A stretch of 64,000 bases of DNA from an uncultured Bacteroides sp. (GTDB lineage Bacteria; Bacteroidota; Bacteroidia; Bacteroidales; Bacteroidaceae): positions 1,550,001-1,614,000 of the forward strand of contig NZ_OY782186.1 of NCBI RefSeq assembly GCF_963677685.1. Reading direction: 5' to 3'. This document shows, one piece after another, positions 45,693 to 55,362 of this stretch. Position 1 is the first letter of the stretch, and every line of letters starts with the position of its first letter. The notes under the pieces are model-generated. The model did no database searches, had not been told where the DNA came from, and worked only from the letters and a program-made list of their open reading frames with translations. Both the position numbers and the translations under genes were made by a program.

Positions 45693-46482
45693 AACTATAA
45701 TTGCTGTTCCATATGCGGGTCTGTGCAACCGTCTTAGAATGATAGCATCATCGGTTCAAATAGCTTCTGTTTTAGAAGCCAAAATAGATGTTTTGTGGCA
45801 AAATTCACCTGATTGTGGAGCTCGTTTTGATGATGTTTTTAATCCTGTTTCATTACCTTTTGTCAAAGTATATGACTGTAACGGTTTGCCTTTGATCTTT
45901 AAGCGGAGTAGATTAAGAAATATTTATATTTATAAATGCATTAGAAGGCTGTTGGGCTATCAGAGTATTGAGGGATATAAAGTTGATAGCAATAAAAATA
46001 TATTTGAATATATGAAGAGTAATAAATTGTATTTTTCTTCATGTCATTCTATGTGTAACCATTATCCGTTTGACAAACTGTTTGTACCTAATTCAGAATT
46101 ACTAAATATCATACATGATATAAGTAAAAACTTTAATAAAACTTATGGCTTGCATATTAGAAGAACTGATAATAAGCAATCCATAAAACACTCTGGTATT
46201 GATAAATTTGAAAATGTAATTCAAAAATTAATTAGAGAGGAAGATGCTAACTTTTACTTAGCTACCGATTCAAACGATGTAAAGATATACTTGAGAAAAA
46301 AATTTCCTAATAAAATAATAACCTATGATGCATTATTACAGAGAAATTCTTCTTTAGGTATAAAAGATGCTGTTGTTGATCTATGGGTTTTGAGTCGAAC
46401 AATCAAAATATATGGTAGTTTTTATTCTTCATATTCAGAGGTTGCAGCTGAGCTAAGTTCTATACCACTAGAAATACTTTAG
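45685..46482 (+). CDS. Fucosyltransferase-like glycosyltransferase
   Basis: 265 residues starting MNETIIAVPYAGLCNRLRMI. A second motif, TYGLHIRRTDNKQSIKHS, resembles the HxRRxD donor-binding motif of alpha-1,2/1,6- and O-fucosyltransferases. It is followed by NFYLATDSNDVKIYL and a late YGSFYSSYSEVAAEL. These enzymes use GDP-fucose, which the gmd and fcl genes downstream would supply. The frame is open from 45655, but the ATG at 45685, overlapping the previous stop, is the likely start. Confidence 0.75.
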   Translation: MNETIIAVPYAGLCNRLRMIASSVQIASVLEAKIDVLWQNSPDCGARFDDVFNPVSLPFVKVYDCNGLPLIFKRSRLRNIYIYKCIRRLLGYQSIEGYKVDSNKNIFEYMKSNKLYFSSCHSMCNHYPFDKLFVPNSELLNIIHDISKNFNKTYGLHIRRTDNKQSIKHSGIDKFENVIQKLIREEDANFYLATDSNDVKIYLRKKFPNKIITYDALLQRNSSLGIKDAVVDLWVLSRTIKIYGSFYSSYSEVAAELSSIPLEIL

Positions 46483-46486
46483 TATT

Positions 46487-47482
46487 ATGAAATATTATTT
46501 TTATCCTGTTCGAAGAAAAGGAAATTCGACAGTGTTTAATCCATATTGTTTAAATTTTCAGAAGGAACTAAATAAACAAGGATTTGTCACGAATTATAAT
46601 GATATTTCAATCTCTCCTATCTTGAATTTATTGAAACATAGTTTTGATTCTGATATTTATTTTTTTAACTGGATTGAAAATATCGCACATTTGAGATTTA
46701 GCCTTTTTCAAACTTTTGTTTTCTATATCATATTAGCCATACTTCAAATTCGTAGAGTGAAAATTATATGGACTTTTCATAATATAAAACCTCATTGGGG
46801 AGGGAACATTAAGTCTAGATTAATCACATATACTTTATTGCATCATTCTTCTCTAATCATCACTCATTCTAACGTTGCATATGAGTATCTAAAAGATAAA
46901 ACAAACAAAACGATCTGCTTTTGCAATCATCCAGTACATGCTTTTGATAATTTACACTTTGAAGCAATAAAGAAAGATTTAGATGTGGTTGATATTTTAA
47001 TTTGGGGAACCATTTATCCTTATAAAGGAATACAAGAATTTCTTGATTATTATACAAGATTAAAGAAGGAGTTGTCATATAAGATATATGTCGTAGGTAA
47101 ATGTTCTGATGAATTTCTCAAAGTTCAGCTTCTCAAATATCAATCTAATGATATTATATTTGATTTTAGATCAATCTCATTCGAAGAATTGAAAACTATA
47201 ATATCTATAACAAAATATGTACTATTTCCTTATATTGGAGATTCTATCTCAAGTTCGGGCGTTCTAATGGATACAATAGCCTTGGGAGGGGTTTCAATAG
47301 CACCTAATAAGGGAGCTTTTAAAGATATTAATGCAGAAGGGCTTTGTTTAATTTATGATGATTATGAGGAGCTATTTTTAATAATTCAATCAGGTATTAC
47401 TATTGATGAAAATAAAACTCGGCAATTCCTTAATAATAATTCTTGGGAATCTTTTGTTTCGTATATTTTGAGAAGACTTTGA
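46487..47482 (+). CDS. GT-B glycosyltransferase
   Basis: 331 residues. The N-terminal half holds [14 protein letters not shown] and [16 protein letters not shown]. The C-terminal half has [20 protein letters not shown] and [20 protein letters not shown], then [14 protein letters not shown], the arrangement of GT4-like nucleotide-sugar-binding domains. It probably adds one sugar to the lipid-linked repeat unit on the cytoplasmic membrane face. It lies 4 bases after the fucosyltransferase-like gene. Sugar specificity is not predictable. Confidence 0.8.
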   Translation: MKYYFYPVRRKGNSTVFNPYCLNFQKELNKQGFVTNYNDISISPILNLLKHSFDSDIYFFNWIENIAHLRFSLFQTFVFYIILAILQIRRVKIIWTFHNIKPHWGGNIKSRLITYTLLHHSSLIITHSNVAYEYLKDKTNKTICFCNHPVHAFDNLHFEAIKKDLDVVDILIWGTIYPYKGIQEFLDYYTRLKKELSYKIYVVGKCSDEFLKVQLLKYQSNDIIFDFRSISFEELKTIISITKYVLFPYIGDSISSSGVLMDTIALGGVSIAPNKGAFKDINAEGLCLIYDDYEELFLIIQSGITIDENKTRQFLNNNSWESFVSYILRRL

Positions 47483-47531
47483 TTTTTACAATTCTTATTT
47501 ATTGATTATACATGAAATTATCAAATTGAGT

Positions 47532-48608
47532 ATGAAAAAAGTTGCATTAATATCTGGTATTACCGGACAAGACGGCTCTTTCCTAGCCGAATTTTTAATA
47601 GAAAAAGGATATGAGGTACATGGAGTATTAAGACGCTCTTCGTCTTTTAACACTGCACGTATAGAGCACCTCTATCTGGATGAATGGGTACGGGATATGA
47701 AACAAACTCGTTTGGTGAATCTTCACTATGGGGATATGACGGATTCCAGTTCATTGATTCGTATTATTCAGGAAGTAAAACCCGACGAAATATATAACTT
47801 GGCAGCTCAGAGTCATGTTAAGGTTTCTTTTGATGTGCCTGAGTACACAGCGGAAGCGGATGCAGTAGGCACTTTACGCTTATTGGAGGCTGTTCGTATC
47901 CTAGGTTTGGAGAAGAAGACGAAAATTTATCAGGCTTCTACTTCAGAACTATACGGTTTGGTGCAAGAAGTGCCTCAAAAAGAAACGACTCCATTCTATC
48001 CTCGCTCTCCGTATGGAGTTGCAAAATTATACGGTTTTTGGATTACAAAGAATTATCGTGAAAGTTACGGTATGTATGCTGTTAACGGTATTCTATTTAA
48101 TCATGAAAGTGAACGCCGCGGAGAAACTTTCGTAACTCGTAAAATCACGTTGGCAGTAGCTCGTATTGCACAAGGATTACAAGATAAACTATACTTAGGT
48201 AATTTGGATTCACTGCGTGATTGGGGATATGCAAAGGATTACGTGGAATGTATGTGGCTAATCTTGCAACATGAAACTCCTGAAGATTTTGTAATAGCAA
48301 CAGGCGGATATCACAAGGTGCGTGAGTTTGCAACATTGGCTTTCAAAGAAGCTGGAATTGAGCTTCGTTGGGAAGGTGAAGGAGTGAATGAAAAGGGTAT
48401 CGATGTATCTACAGGAAAAGTATTGGTAGAGGTTGATCCTAAATATTTTCGTCCATCAGAGGTGGAACAATTGCTGGGTGATCCTACTAAGGCAAGAACA
48501 TTACTTGGATGGAATCCAACAAAAACTTCTTTCCCTGAATTGGTGAAGATCATGGTAGAACATGATATGAAATTTGTGAAAAAGCTTCATGCGAAGCAAG
48601 TTGATTGA
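47532..48608 (+). CDS. gmd: GDP-mannose 4,6-dehydratase
   Basis: 358-residue NADP-dependent short-chain dehydrogenase converting GDP-D-mannose to GDP-4-keto-6-deoxymannose, the first step to GDP-L-fucose. Start [20 protein letters not shown] holds the nucleotide motif. [39 protein letters not shown] and [20 protein letters not shown] (catalytic Tyr and Lys) are diagnostic, as is [17 protein letters not shown]. The ATG at 47532 is chosen over the upstream 47502 because it begins at the Rossmann strand. The gene is clearly less AT-rich than the preceding block. Confidence 0.95.
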   Translation: MKKVALISGITGQDGSFLAEFLIEKGYEVHGVLRRSSSFNTARIEHLYLDEWVRDMKQTRLVNLHYGDMTDSSSLIRIIQEVKPDEIYNLAAQSHVKVSFDVPEYTAEADAVGTLRLLEAVRILGLEKKTKIYQASTSELYGLVQEVPQKETTPFYPRSPYGVAKLYGFWITKNYRESYGMYAVNGILFNHESERRGETFVTRKITLAVARIAQGLQDKLYLGNLDSLRDWGYAKDYVECMWLILQHETPEDFVIATGGYHKVREFATLAFKEAGIELRWEGEGVNEKGIDVSTGKVLVEVDPKYFRPSEVEQLLGDPTKARTLLGWNPTKTSFPELVKIMVEHDMKFVKKLHAKQVD

Positions 48609-48625
48609 TTTATAGAAGAGGTAAA

Positions 48626-49696
48626 ATGAATAAGGATTCAAAGATATACGTAGCAGGTCACCATGGCTTGGTGGGCTCTGCTATTTGGAATAATTTACGT
48701 CAGAAAGGTTATACTACTCTGGTGGGTAAAAGTCATAAAGAGTTGGACCTAATGGATGGGATGGCTGTTCGTGAATTCTTTGATGCGGAACAACCGGAAT
48801 ATGTTATTTTAGCTGCTGCTCATGTTGGTGGAATTATGGCGAATAGTTTATATCGAGCAGATTTCATCTATAAGAATCTACAGATTCAGCAGAATGTGAT
48901 TGGAGAGAGCTTCCGCCACAGTGTCAAGAAATTACTTTTCTTAGGAAGTACGTGCATCTATCCACGAGATGCAGTACAGCCAATAAAGGAAACAGAACTA
49001 CTTACTGCACCGTTGGAATACACCAATGAGCCTTATGCTATTGCTAAGATTGCAGGATTGAAGATGTGCGAAAGCTTTAATTTACAGTATGGCACGAATT
49101 ACATTGCAGTAATGCCCACGAACTTATATGGTCCAAATGATAACTTTGATTTGGAATGTAGCCATGTACTTCCTGCTATGATTCGTAAAATTTATTTGGG
49201 TAAATGCTTAAACGAAGGTAGTTGGGGAGCGGTATGTAAGGACTTAAATAAGCGACCTGTAGAAGGTATTACAGGTGATCATAAACCAGATGAAATTATT
49301 ACTGTTTTGAAGAAATACGGTATCTCTAAGAATCAAGTGGAGCTTTGGGGTACAGGTAAGCCGTTGCGTGAGTTCCTCTGGAGTGAAGAGATGGCGGATG
49401 CAAGTGTTCATGTCTTAGAACATGTGAATTTCGAGGATTTGAAAGGTACGGATAAAGATGTACGTAATTGTCATATCAATATCGGTACAGGAAAAGAACT
49501 TAGCATACGTGAACTAGCGGAATTGATTGTAAAAACAGTGAAGTACAATGGAGAGTTGGCTTTTAATAGTGACAAACCTGATGGTACTATGCGTAAGTTA
49601 ACAGATGTGACGAAGTTACATGAGCTTGGTTGGCAGCACAAAATTGATATTGAAGAAGGTGTTGAACGGATGTTTAATTGGTATTTATCGGAATAA
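48626..49696 (+). CDS. fcl: GDP-L-fucose synthase
   Basis: 356-residue epimerase-reductase making GDP-L-fucose from the Gmd product. It begins MNKDSKIYVAGHHGLVGSAI and shows AAHVGGIMANSLYRADFIY, FLGSTCIYPRDAVQPIKE and EPYAIAKIAGLKMCESF (catalytic Tyr and Lys). The ATG at 48626 gives the normal start; an in-frame ATG at 48605 overlaps gmd and is less likely. Compared with many Fcl proteins it carries an insertion around residues 190-235 (GKCLNEGSWGAVCKDLNKRP), a version common in Bacteroides. Its last codons (about 49643-49680) resemble the scar at 57343. Confidence 0.93.
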   Translation: MNKDSKIYVAGHHGLVGSAIWNNLRQKGYTTLVGKSHKELDLMDGMAVREFFDAEQPEYVILAAAHVGGIMANSLYRADFIYKNLQIQQNVIGESFRHSVKKLLFLGSTCIYPRDAVQPIKETELLTAPLEYTNEPYAIAKIAGLKMCESFNLQYGTNYIAVMPTNLYGPNDNFDLECSHVLPAMIRKIYLGKCLNEGSWGAVCKDLNKRPVEGITGDHKPDEIITVLKKYGISKNQVELWGTGKPLREFLWSEEMADASVHVLEHVNFEDLKGTDKDVRNCHINIGTGKELSIRELAELIVKTVKYNGELAFNSDKPDGTMRKLTDVTKLHELGWQHKIDIEEGVERMFNWYLSE

Positions 49697-49699
49697 TTT

Positions 49700-51013
49700 A
49701 TGAATATAGCAGTAGTTGGTACAGGGTATGTCGGTTTAGTGAGTGGTACATGTTTTGCCGAAATGGGAGTAAATGTAACTTGCGTAGATGTAAACGAAGA
49801 AAAGATTCAAAGCCTTTTGAATGGTAAAATCCCTATTTATGAGCCTGGTTTGGACGAAATGGTGTTGCGTAACTATAAGGAAGGACGATTACGTTTTACG
49901 ACTGACTTAACTTCGTGCATAGGCGATGTTGATATTATATTTAGTGCGGTAGGTACGCCTCCAGATGAAGATGGTTCTGCTGATTTGAAATATGTTATTG
50001 AAGTAGCACGTACGGTGGGACGTAGCATGAAGAAGTATCTGGTATTAGTAACCAAAAGTACAGTCCCTGTAGGTACGGCTAAAAAAGTAAAGGCCGCTAT
50101 TCAAGAAGAATTGGATAAACGTGGTGTTGATCTTGAATTTGATGTAGCATCTAATCCTGAATTTCTGAAAGAGGGGGCAGCAATCAGTGATTTTATGAGT
50201 CCTGACCGTGTGGTAGTAGGAGTAGAATCTGAAAAGGCAAAGGAACTGATGACTTCGCTTTATCGTCCAATGATGTTGAATAATTTTCGTGTGATTTTTA
50301 CCGATATTCCTTCTGCAGAGATGATTAAATATGCGGCGAACTCCATGTTAGCTACTCGCATTAGTTTTATGAATGATATTGCTAACTTATGCGAGTTAGT
50401 AGGTGCAAACGTAAATATGGTACGTAAAGGAATTGGTTCTGATTCTCGTATTGGCAGTAAATTTTTGTATCCGGGGTGTGGATATGGTGGTTCTTGCTTC
50501 CCTAAAGATGTGAAGGCATTGATTAAGACTGCTGAGAAAAGTGGCTATACTATGGAAGTACTTAAGGCTGTAGAAGCGGTTAATGATAATCAAAAATCTA
50601 TTCTTTTCAATAAGCTAAGCAAGCATTATAAAGGTGAGCTGCAAGGTAAGACTATTGCGCTGTGGGGTTTGGCCTTTAAGCCGGAAACAGATGACATGCG
50701 AGAAGCTACGGCATTGGTTACCATTGATTTATTGCTGAAAGCTGGTTGCAAGGTTTGTGTTTATGATCCTGTCGCAATGGAAGAATGTGAAAGACGTATA
50801 GGTGATGCGGTAGAATATGCAACGGATATGTATGATGCTGTTCTGAATGCGGATGCTCTGTTATTGCTTACTGAGTGGAAACAATTCCGTTTGCCTAGTT
50901 GGAGAGTCATTAAAAAAGCAATGAATGCTCCGCTGATTATTGATGGAAGAAATATTTATGATGCCCATGAAATGGAAGAACAGGAATTTGAATATTATTG
51001 TATAGGTAGATAG
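49700..51013 (+). CDS. ugd: UDP-glucose 6-dehydrogenase
   Basis: 437-residue enzyme oxidising UDP-glucose to UDP-glucuronate with two NAD+. It has NAD motif VVGTGYVGLVSGTCFAEMG, then EPGLDEMV, STVPVGTAKKV, SNPEFLKEGAAISDF and the catalytic Cys266 in GYGGSCFPKDVKAL. FKPETDDMREATAL in the C-terminal domain is also typical. It starts 3 bases after fcl. It implies glucuronic acid, or a sugar derived from it, in the capsule. Confidence 0.95.
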   Translation: MNIAVVGTGYVGLVSGTCFAEMGVNVTCVDVNEEKIQSLLNGKIPIYEPGLDEMVLRNYKEGRLRFTTDLTSCIGDVDIIFSAVGTPPDEDGSADLKYVIEVARTVGRSMKKYLVLVTKSTVPVGTAKKVKAAIQEELDKRGVDLEFDVASNPEFLKEGAAISDFMSPDRVVVGVESEKAKELMTSLYRPMMLNNFRVIFTDIPSAEMIKYAANSMLATRISFMNDIANLCELVGANVNMVRKGIGSDSRIGSKFLYPGCGYGGSCFPKDVKALIKTAEKSGYTMEVLKAVEAVNDNQKSILFNKLSKHYKGELQGKTIALWGLAFKPETDDMREATALVTIDLLLKAGCKVCVYDPVAMEECERRIGDAVEYATDMYDAVLNADALLLLTEWKQFRLPSWRVIKKAMNAPLIIDGRNIYDAHEMEEQEFEYYCIGR

Positions 51014-51014
51014 T

Positions 51015-52229
51015 ATGAAAAAAAATATTTTGATGTTAACAAGCATATACCCTGCTCCAGATCTAAATCTGCTAAATAATACCAATGTGTGCCATTATTT
51101 CGCTAAAGAGTGGGTGAAAATGGGGTATAATGTAATAGTCGTTTTTAATTATCCTATATATCTTCGTGTATTTCATGTTGTAGCTCGCTATTTTGAAAAA
51201 TTGGCAGCAAGTAAATTTAGTACTTATATACCAACTAATTATTTAAAAGAAGATTTTGAATATGAGATTGATGGTGTTAGAGTGATTAGAATGCCTTTGT
51301 TTAAGCCTATGCCATATAAAAAGGTACCTAGGCATGTTTTACTAAAGCAGGTTGATAAAATAATATCGAATAATTTGGATAAAAAATTTATTCCAGATGT
51401 AATTGTGGCTCACAATTATTATCCATTTATTGATATTCTTTTTAATCTAAAAAAAACTTATAAAGATGCAAATACATGTATAGTCGTACATAAGCAAGCT
51501 CTGAAGTTGAAAGAATATTTAGGGAATACTTATCAAGATTATATTGACAAAATAGATACTTGGGGATTTCGTTCTTTGCCTCTTAAAAGAGAGTTTGAGA
51601 ATAAATATGGTACCTTGCGAAAAACATTTATTTGCTATTCGGGGGTACCTTCCTTTTATTTCAAAGATGTTAGCAAAATAAAGAAGCTTCCTCTGAAATT
51701 AAAGAGGTTTGTTTATGTAGGATCATTTATTAAACGTAAATATCCTGATTGTTTACTTGATGCTTTGCATTCTGTTTATCCTCAAAATGATTTTAATTTA
51801 GATTATGTTGGGCAAGGTAATCTAGCAAATAAACTAAGAAGAAAGGTTGATCAATATAAAATGCAAAATCAAGTACTTTTTCATGGTCATTTGCCACGTT
51901 TAAAAGTTTTAGATATTTTGCTTAATGCTGAATGTTTTATAATGATAAGTAAAGATGAAACTTTTGGTCTTGTCTATTTGGAAGCTATGTCACAAGGATG
52001 TATTACTATAGCTTCTAAGAATGAAGGTATGGAAGGCATTATTGTTGATGGTGAAAACGGTTTTTTGTGTGAGGCTGGTAATTACCTTGAGTTGTCTCTA
52101 GTCGTAAGAAAAATCAATTCATTGTCAATTGAAGATAAATGTGCAATTTCACGAAAAGCTAAAGAAACGGCTTTTAATTTATCAGATTCCAAAGTAGCTC
52201 AAATGTATATTGACAATGTTATAATATAA
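51015..52229 (+). CDS. Family 4 glycosyltransferase
   Basis: 404-residue GT-B retaining transferase. The N-terminal domain starts ILMLTSIYPAPDLNLLNNTN. The donor domain has RFVYVGSFIKRKYPDCLLDA, NQVLFHGHLPRLKVLDILLN and the E-x7-E motif in SKDETFGLVYLEAMSQGCIT, followed by GMEGIIVDGENGFLCEAG. It begins 1 base after ugd, so the two are likely co-translated. Codon use returns to the AT-rich style of the other transferases. The substrate is unknown; UDP-glucuronate is one candidate from context. Confidence 0.88.
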   Translation: MKKNILMLTSIYPAPDLNLLNNTNVCHYFAKEWVKMGYNVIVVFNYPIYLRVFHVVARYFEKLAASKFSTYIPTNYLKEDFEYEIDGVRVIRMPLFKPMPYKKVPRHVLLKQVDKIISNNLDKKFIPDVIVAHNYYPFIDILFNLKKTYKDANTCIVVHKQALKLKEYLGNTYQDYIDKIDTWGFRSLPLKREFENKYGTLRKTFICYSGVPSFYFKDVSKIKKLPLKLKRFVYVGSFIKRKYPDCLLDALHSVYPQNDFNLDYVGQGNLANKLRRKVDQYKMQNQVLFHGHLPRLKVLDILLNAECFIMISKDETFGLVYLEAMSQGCITIASKNEGMEGIIVDGENGFLCEAGNYLELSLVVRKINSLSIEDKCAISRKAKETAFNLSDSKVAQMYIDNVII

Positions 52230-52282
52230 TATTTATTTCTATTTCAGGAATGAAATAACTAATTTTTGTGGCGTAAAAAAAT

Positions 52283-53092
52283 ATGTATATTCCAATGATA
52301 TCAATAGTTACTGTGGGAATGAACCACTTGCTTTATATAAAAGCCCTTGTTCATTCTTTGTATATTGAGAATTGTCCTAAAGTGGATTTTGAAATGATTT
52401 ATGTGGATAACTGCTCTAAAGATAAAACTGTAGATTTTATTCGGGCTAATTATCCTAGAGTTCATATTATTGAAAATAAAACGCCTTTAGGGTTTGGTGA
52501 AAATAATAACAAGGGAGTACGAGCTTCTAAAGGGAAATACATTGCAATTATTAATCCTGATATAGTATTGCAGGAGGGGTGTATTGATAATTTATATGAA
52601 TATGCAGAAACTCATACAGATATTGGTATTCTTGTCCCTAAATTGCTTAATCCAGATCTATCTGTGCAATATTCCGTGAGAGGATTTATTTCTTTAAAAG
52701 CTCTTTTATGGAGGATTGTGTCAAAGGGAAATGATAATGCTGCTAATACTGAAGTTTCAAATTATCTATGTAAAAACATGGATACTTCAAAAATTCAGTT
52801 TATTGATTGGTCTATTGGAGCTGCATTATTCATTCCAAGAGATGTATATGAGCGTTTAAAAGGATTTGATACTGATTATTTTTTATATATGGAAGATGAG
52901 GACTTATGTTTAAGATCATGGAAGTTAAATCTCCCGGTCGTTTATCTTCCTCAAGCTGTTATGGTTCATAATCATTTGAGAGGCAGCTCTAAATTAGGAA
53001 AAAAAACGGTTCTTCATTTGAAGAGTATGATGACCTTTTTTACTAAACATGGTTTTTTTATTAGAAGTTACAAAAATACAATATCAATATAA
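52283..53092 (+). CDS. Family 2 glycosyltransferase
   Basis: 269-residue GT-A fold protein. MISIVTVGMNHLLYIKALVH begins the domain, with FEMIYVDNCSKDKTVDFIRA, PLGFGENNNKGVRASKG, the metal-binding AIINPDIVLQEG, and the later DWSIGAALFIPRDVYERLKG and FLYMEDEDLCLRSWK. This is the rhamnosyltransferase/WbbL-like layout. It ends directly at the next start codon (53093), so translation is coupled to the outer-membrane protein that follows. Confidence 0.87.
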   Translation: MYIPMISIVTVGMNHLLYIKALVHSLYIENCPKVDFEMIYVDNCSKDKTVDFIRANYPRVHIIENKTPLGFGENNNKGVRASKGKYIAIINPDIVLQEGCIDNLYEYAETHTDIGILVPKLLNPDLSVQYSVRGFISLKALLWRIVSKGNDNAANTEVSNYLCKNMDTSKIQFIDWSIGAALFIPRDVYERLKGFDTDYFLYMEDEDLCLRSWKLNLPVVYLPQAVMVHNHLRGSSKLGKKTVLHLKSMMTFFTKHGFFIRSYKNTISI

Positions 53093-53854
53093 ATGAAAAA
53101 GAGTTTCTTCTTTTTTGTTTCTCTTGTCTTTTGCTTGATGGTTCATGCTCAATTCCCTTATGGAACAACGGGTTTGCTTCATATGCCGACTGCTGATATG
53201 CAGAGTGATAAGACTTTTATGTTTGGAGGTGGTTTTTTAGATAAAGGAGCAACGCCTGAGCATTGGAGTTATAATACTTATAACTATTATTTGAATATTA
53301 CTATATTTCCATGTCTTGAAATAGGGTATTCATGCACTTTGCATAAGGGTGTTCCTGGTAACTATTGGCCTAAGTCAACTTGGGGGAAATTTACGAATCA
53401 GGATCGTCAATTTTCGGCTCGGTTGCGTGCTGTGAAAGAAGGGCAATTGGGGAAATATATGCCTGCTATTGTGTTAGGTTGTAATGATGTACTGACACTG
53501 TGGAGTTCTGAGAATAGAGGTGCATTCTCTTTGCCTGATACTGCAAGTAATGGATATTGGAATCGATTGTATATTGCGGCGACTGAACACTTTAAACTGA
53601 AAGGAGAATTGGGTGTTCATGCAGCTTATGTCTATAACAGAAGAAAGGATTATCCTTTAAATGGTCTGGCTCTTGGATTAAATTGGAAACCTTGGTTTCA
53701 TCGAAATTTGAACTTTATGACTGAATATGACTCTCGGACAGTTAATTGTGGACTGGGATATACTTTCTGGAAGGATCATATCAATCTGATAGGTGAATTG
53801 AATGATTTTAAATATGTTTCTGCGGGTGTAATGTTTAAAGTTCACCTAAAATAA
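53093..53854 (+). CDS. YjbH-like outer-membrane protein
   Basis: 253 residues with a cleavable signal peptide (MVHAQ) followed by FPYGTTGLLHMPTADMQSDK, a signature of the YjbH/capsule outer-membrane family. Alternating beta strands follow (YNYYLNITIFPCLEIGYSCT) to an end at YVSAGVMFKVHL. Such proteins are predicted beta-barrels encoded in exopolysaccharide operons, and may help secretion or surface retention of the polymer. The stop of the previous gene abuts this start. It is shorter than enterobacterial YjbH (about 700), so it represents only part of that family. Confidence 0.7.
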   Translation: MKKSFFFFVSLVFCLMVHAQFPYGTTGLLHMPTADMQSDKTFMFGGGFLDKGATPEHWSYNTYNYYLNITIFPCLEIGYSCTLHKGVPGNYWPKSTWGKFTNQDRQFSARLRAVKEGQLGKYMPAIVLGCNDVLTLWSSENRGAFSLPDTASNGYWNRLYIAATEHFKLKGELGVHAAYVYNRRKDYPLNGLALGLNWKPWFHRNLNFMTEYDSRTVNCGLGYTFWKDHINLIGELNDFKYVSAGVMFKVHLK

Positions 53855-53879
53855 ATATAACGTATAAAAGATAAACTTT

Positions 53880-54758
53880 ATGAAAGGAATAGTTTTAGCC
53901 GGAGGATCAGGTACACGCTTGTATCCTATTACCAAAGGGGTAAGTAAACAACTACTCCCTATCTTTGATAAGCCAATGGTTTATTACCCAATATCAGTAC
54001 TGATGTTAGCGGGTATACGAGAGATTTTGATTATCTCTACGCCTACGGATTTACCGGGATTTAAGCGCTTGCTAGGCGATGGTTCTGATTATGGCGTTCA
54101 TCTGGAATATGCGGAACAGCCTTCACCAGATGGCTTGGCACAGGCGTTCATCATAGGTGAGAAATTTATTGGTAATGATTCTGCTTGTTTGGTGCTGGGT
54201 GATAATATCTTTCATGGACAGAGCTTCACGAGAATGCTGACGGAAGCTGTTCGTGTGGCTGACGAGGAGAGTAAGGCTACCGTGTTTGGGTATTATGTGA
54301 GTGATCCTGAACGTTATGGGGTGGCGGAGTTCGACAAGGAGGGCAATGTGCTGAGCCTTGAAGAAAAACCGACTGAGCCAAAATCTAATTATGCTGTAGT
54401 GGGGTTGTATTTTTATCCCAATAAGGTGGTGGAAGTGGCCAAATCCATCAAACCTTCCGCTCGTGGAGAGTTGGAAATCACTACGGTAAATCAACGTTTT
54501 TTGGAAGATAAGGAACTTAAGGTTCAGCTTTTGGGACGTGGCTTTGCATGGCTGGATACGGGTACGCATGATTCACTTAGTGAGGCGAGCACCTTTATTG
54601 AAGTGATTGAAAAACGCCAAGGACTGAAGATCGCTTGTTTGGAAGGCATTGCTTTCAATCATGGTTGGATCACGGCCGATAAATTACGGGAATTGGCTAA
54701 GCCAATGTTGAAGAATCAATATGGGCAGTATTTGCTCAAATTAGCAGACGAAGCATAA
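53880..54758 (+). CDS. rfbA: Glucose-1-phosphate thymidylyltransferase
   Basis: 292-residue nucleotidyltransferase making dTDP-glucose, the first step to dTDP-L-rhamnose. It starts [20 protein letters not shown], with [48 protein letters not shown] and [13 protein letters not shown]. Length and motifs are those of RfbA/RmlA. It opens a four-gene rhamnose block in the order rfbA-rfbC-rfbD-rfbB. Confidence 0.96.
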   Translation: MKGIVLAGGSGTRLYPITKGVSKQLLPIFDKPMVYYPISVLMLAGIREILIISTPTDLPGFKRLLGDGSDYGVHLEYAEQPSPDGLAQAFIIGEKFIGNDSACLVLGDNIFHGQSFTRMLTEAVRVADEESKATVFGYYVSDPERYGVAEFDKEGNVLSLEEKPTEPKSNYAVVGLYFYPNKVVEVAKSIKPSARGELEITTVNQRFLEDKELKVQLLGRGFAWLDTGTHDSLSEASTFIEVIEKRQGLKIACLEGIAFNHGWITADKLRELAKPMLKNQYGQYLLKLADEA

Positions 54759-54771
54759 AATACAATATAAG

Positions 54772-55350
54772 ATGGAAGTTATTAAAACTGCCCTAGAGGG
54801 GGTTGTAATCATAGAACCTCGTGTGTTTGCGGATGCACGTGGCTATTTCTTTGAATCGTTTTCTCAGAAAGAATTTGAGGAAAAGGTGTGCAAGACGACT
54901 TTTGTACAGGATAATGAATCGAAATCTAGTTACGGGGTACTGCGCGGATTGCATTTTCAGAAACCTCCGTTTGCACAAAGTAAATTGGTGCGGGTAGTGC
55001 AAGGTGCGGTGCTTGATGTAGCGGTGGATATCAGGAAAGGTTCGCCTACTTTCGGTCAACACGTGGCTGTGGAGTTGACTGCCGAGAATCACAAACAGTT
55101 CTTTGTTCCTCGTGGTTTTGCACATGGCTTTGTGGTACTTACCGAAGAGGTCGTGTTTCAATATAAATGTGATAACTTCTATGCTCCGCAGAGTGAAGGC
55201 GCTTTGGCTTGGGATGATCCTGATCTGGCTATTGATTGGCGGGTTCCTGCGGATAAGACTTTGCTTTCGGAGAAGGATAAGGTGCATGATTGTCTGAAAG
55301 ATGCGAAGTGGCTTTTTGACTATTCGGAAGACTTATATGGTATTAAATAG
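54772..55350 (+). CDS. rfbC: dTDP-4-dehydrorhamnose 3,5-epimerase
   Basis: 192-residue cupin-fold epimerase, third step of dTDP-rhamnose synthesis. Diagnostic segments are VFADARGYFFESF, QDNESKSSYGVLRGLHFQKP (catalytic His in LRGLHFQ), VRVVQGAVLDVAVDIRKGSP, FFVPRGFAHGFVVL and ALAWDDPDLAIDW. It lies 13 bases after rfbA and 12 before rfbD. Confidence 0.96.
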   Translation: MEVIKTALEGVVIIEPRVFADARGYFFESFSQKEFEEKVCKTTFVQDNESKSSYGVLRGLHFQKPPFAQSKLVRVVQGAVLDVAVDIRKGSPTFGQHVAVELTAENHKQFFVPRGFAHGFVVLTEEVVFQYKCDNFYAPQSEGALAWDDPDLAIDWRVPADKTLLSEKDKVHDCLKDAKWLFDYSEDLYGIK

Positions 55351-55362
55351 AATTCACAAGTT

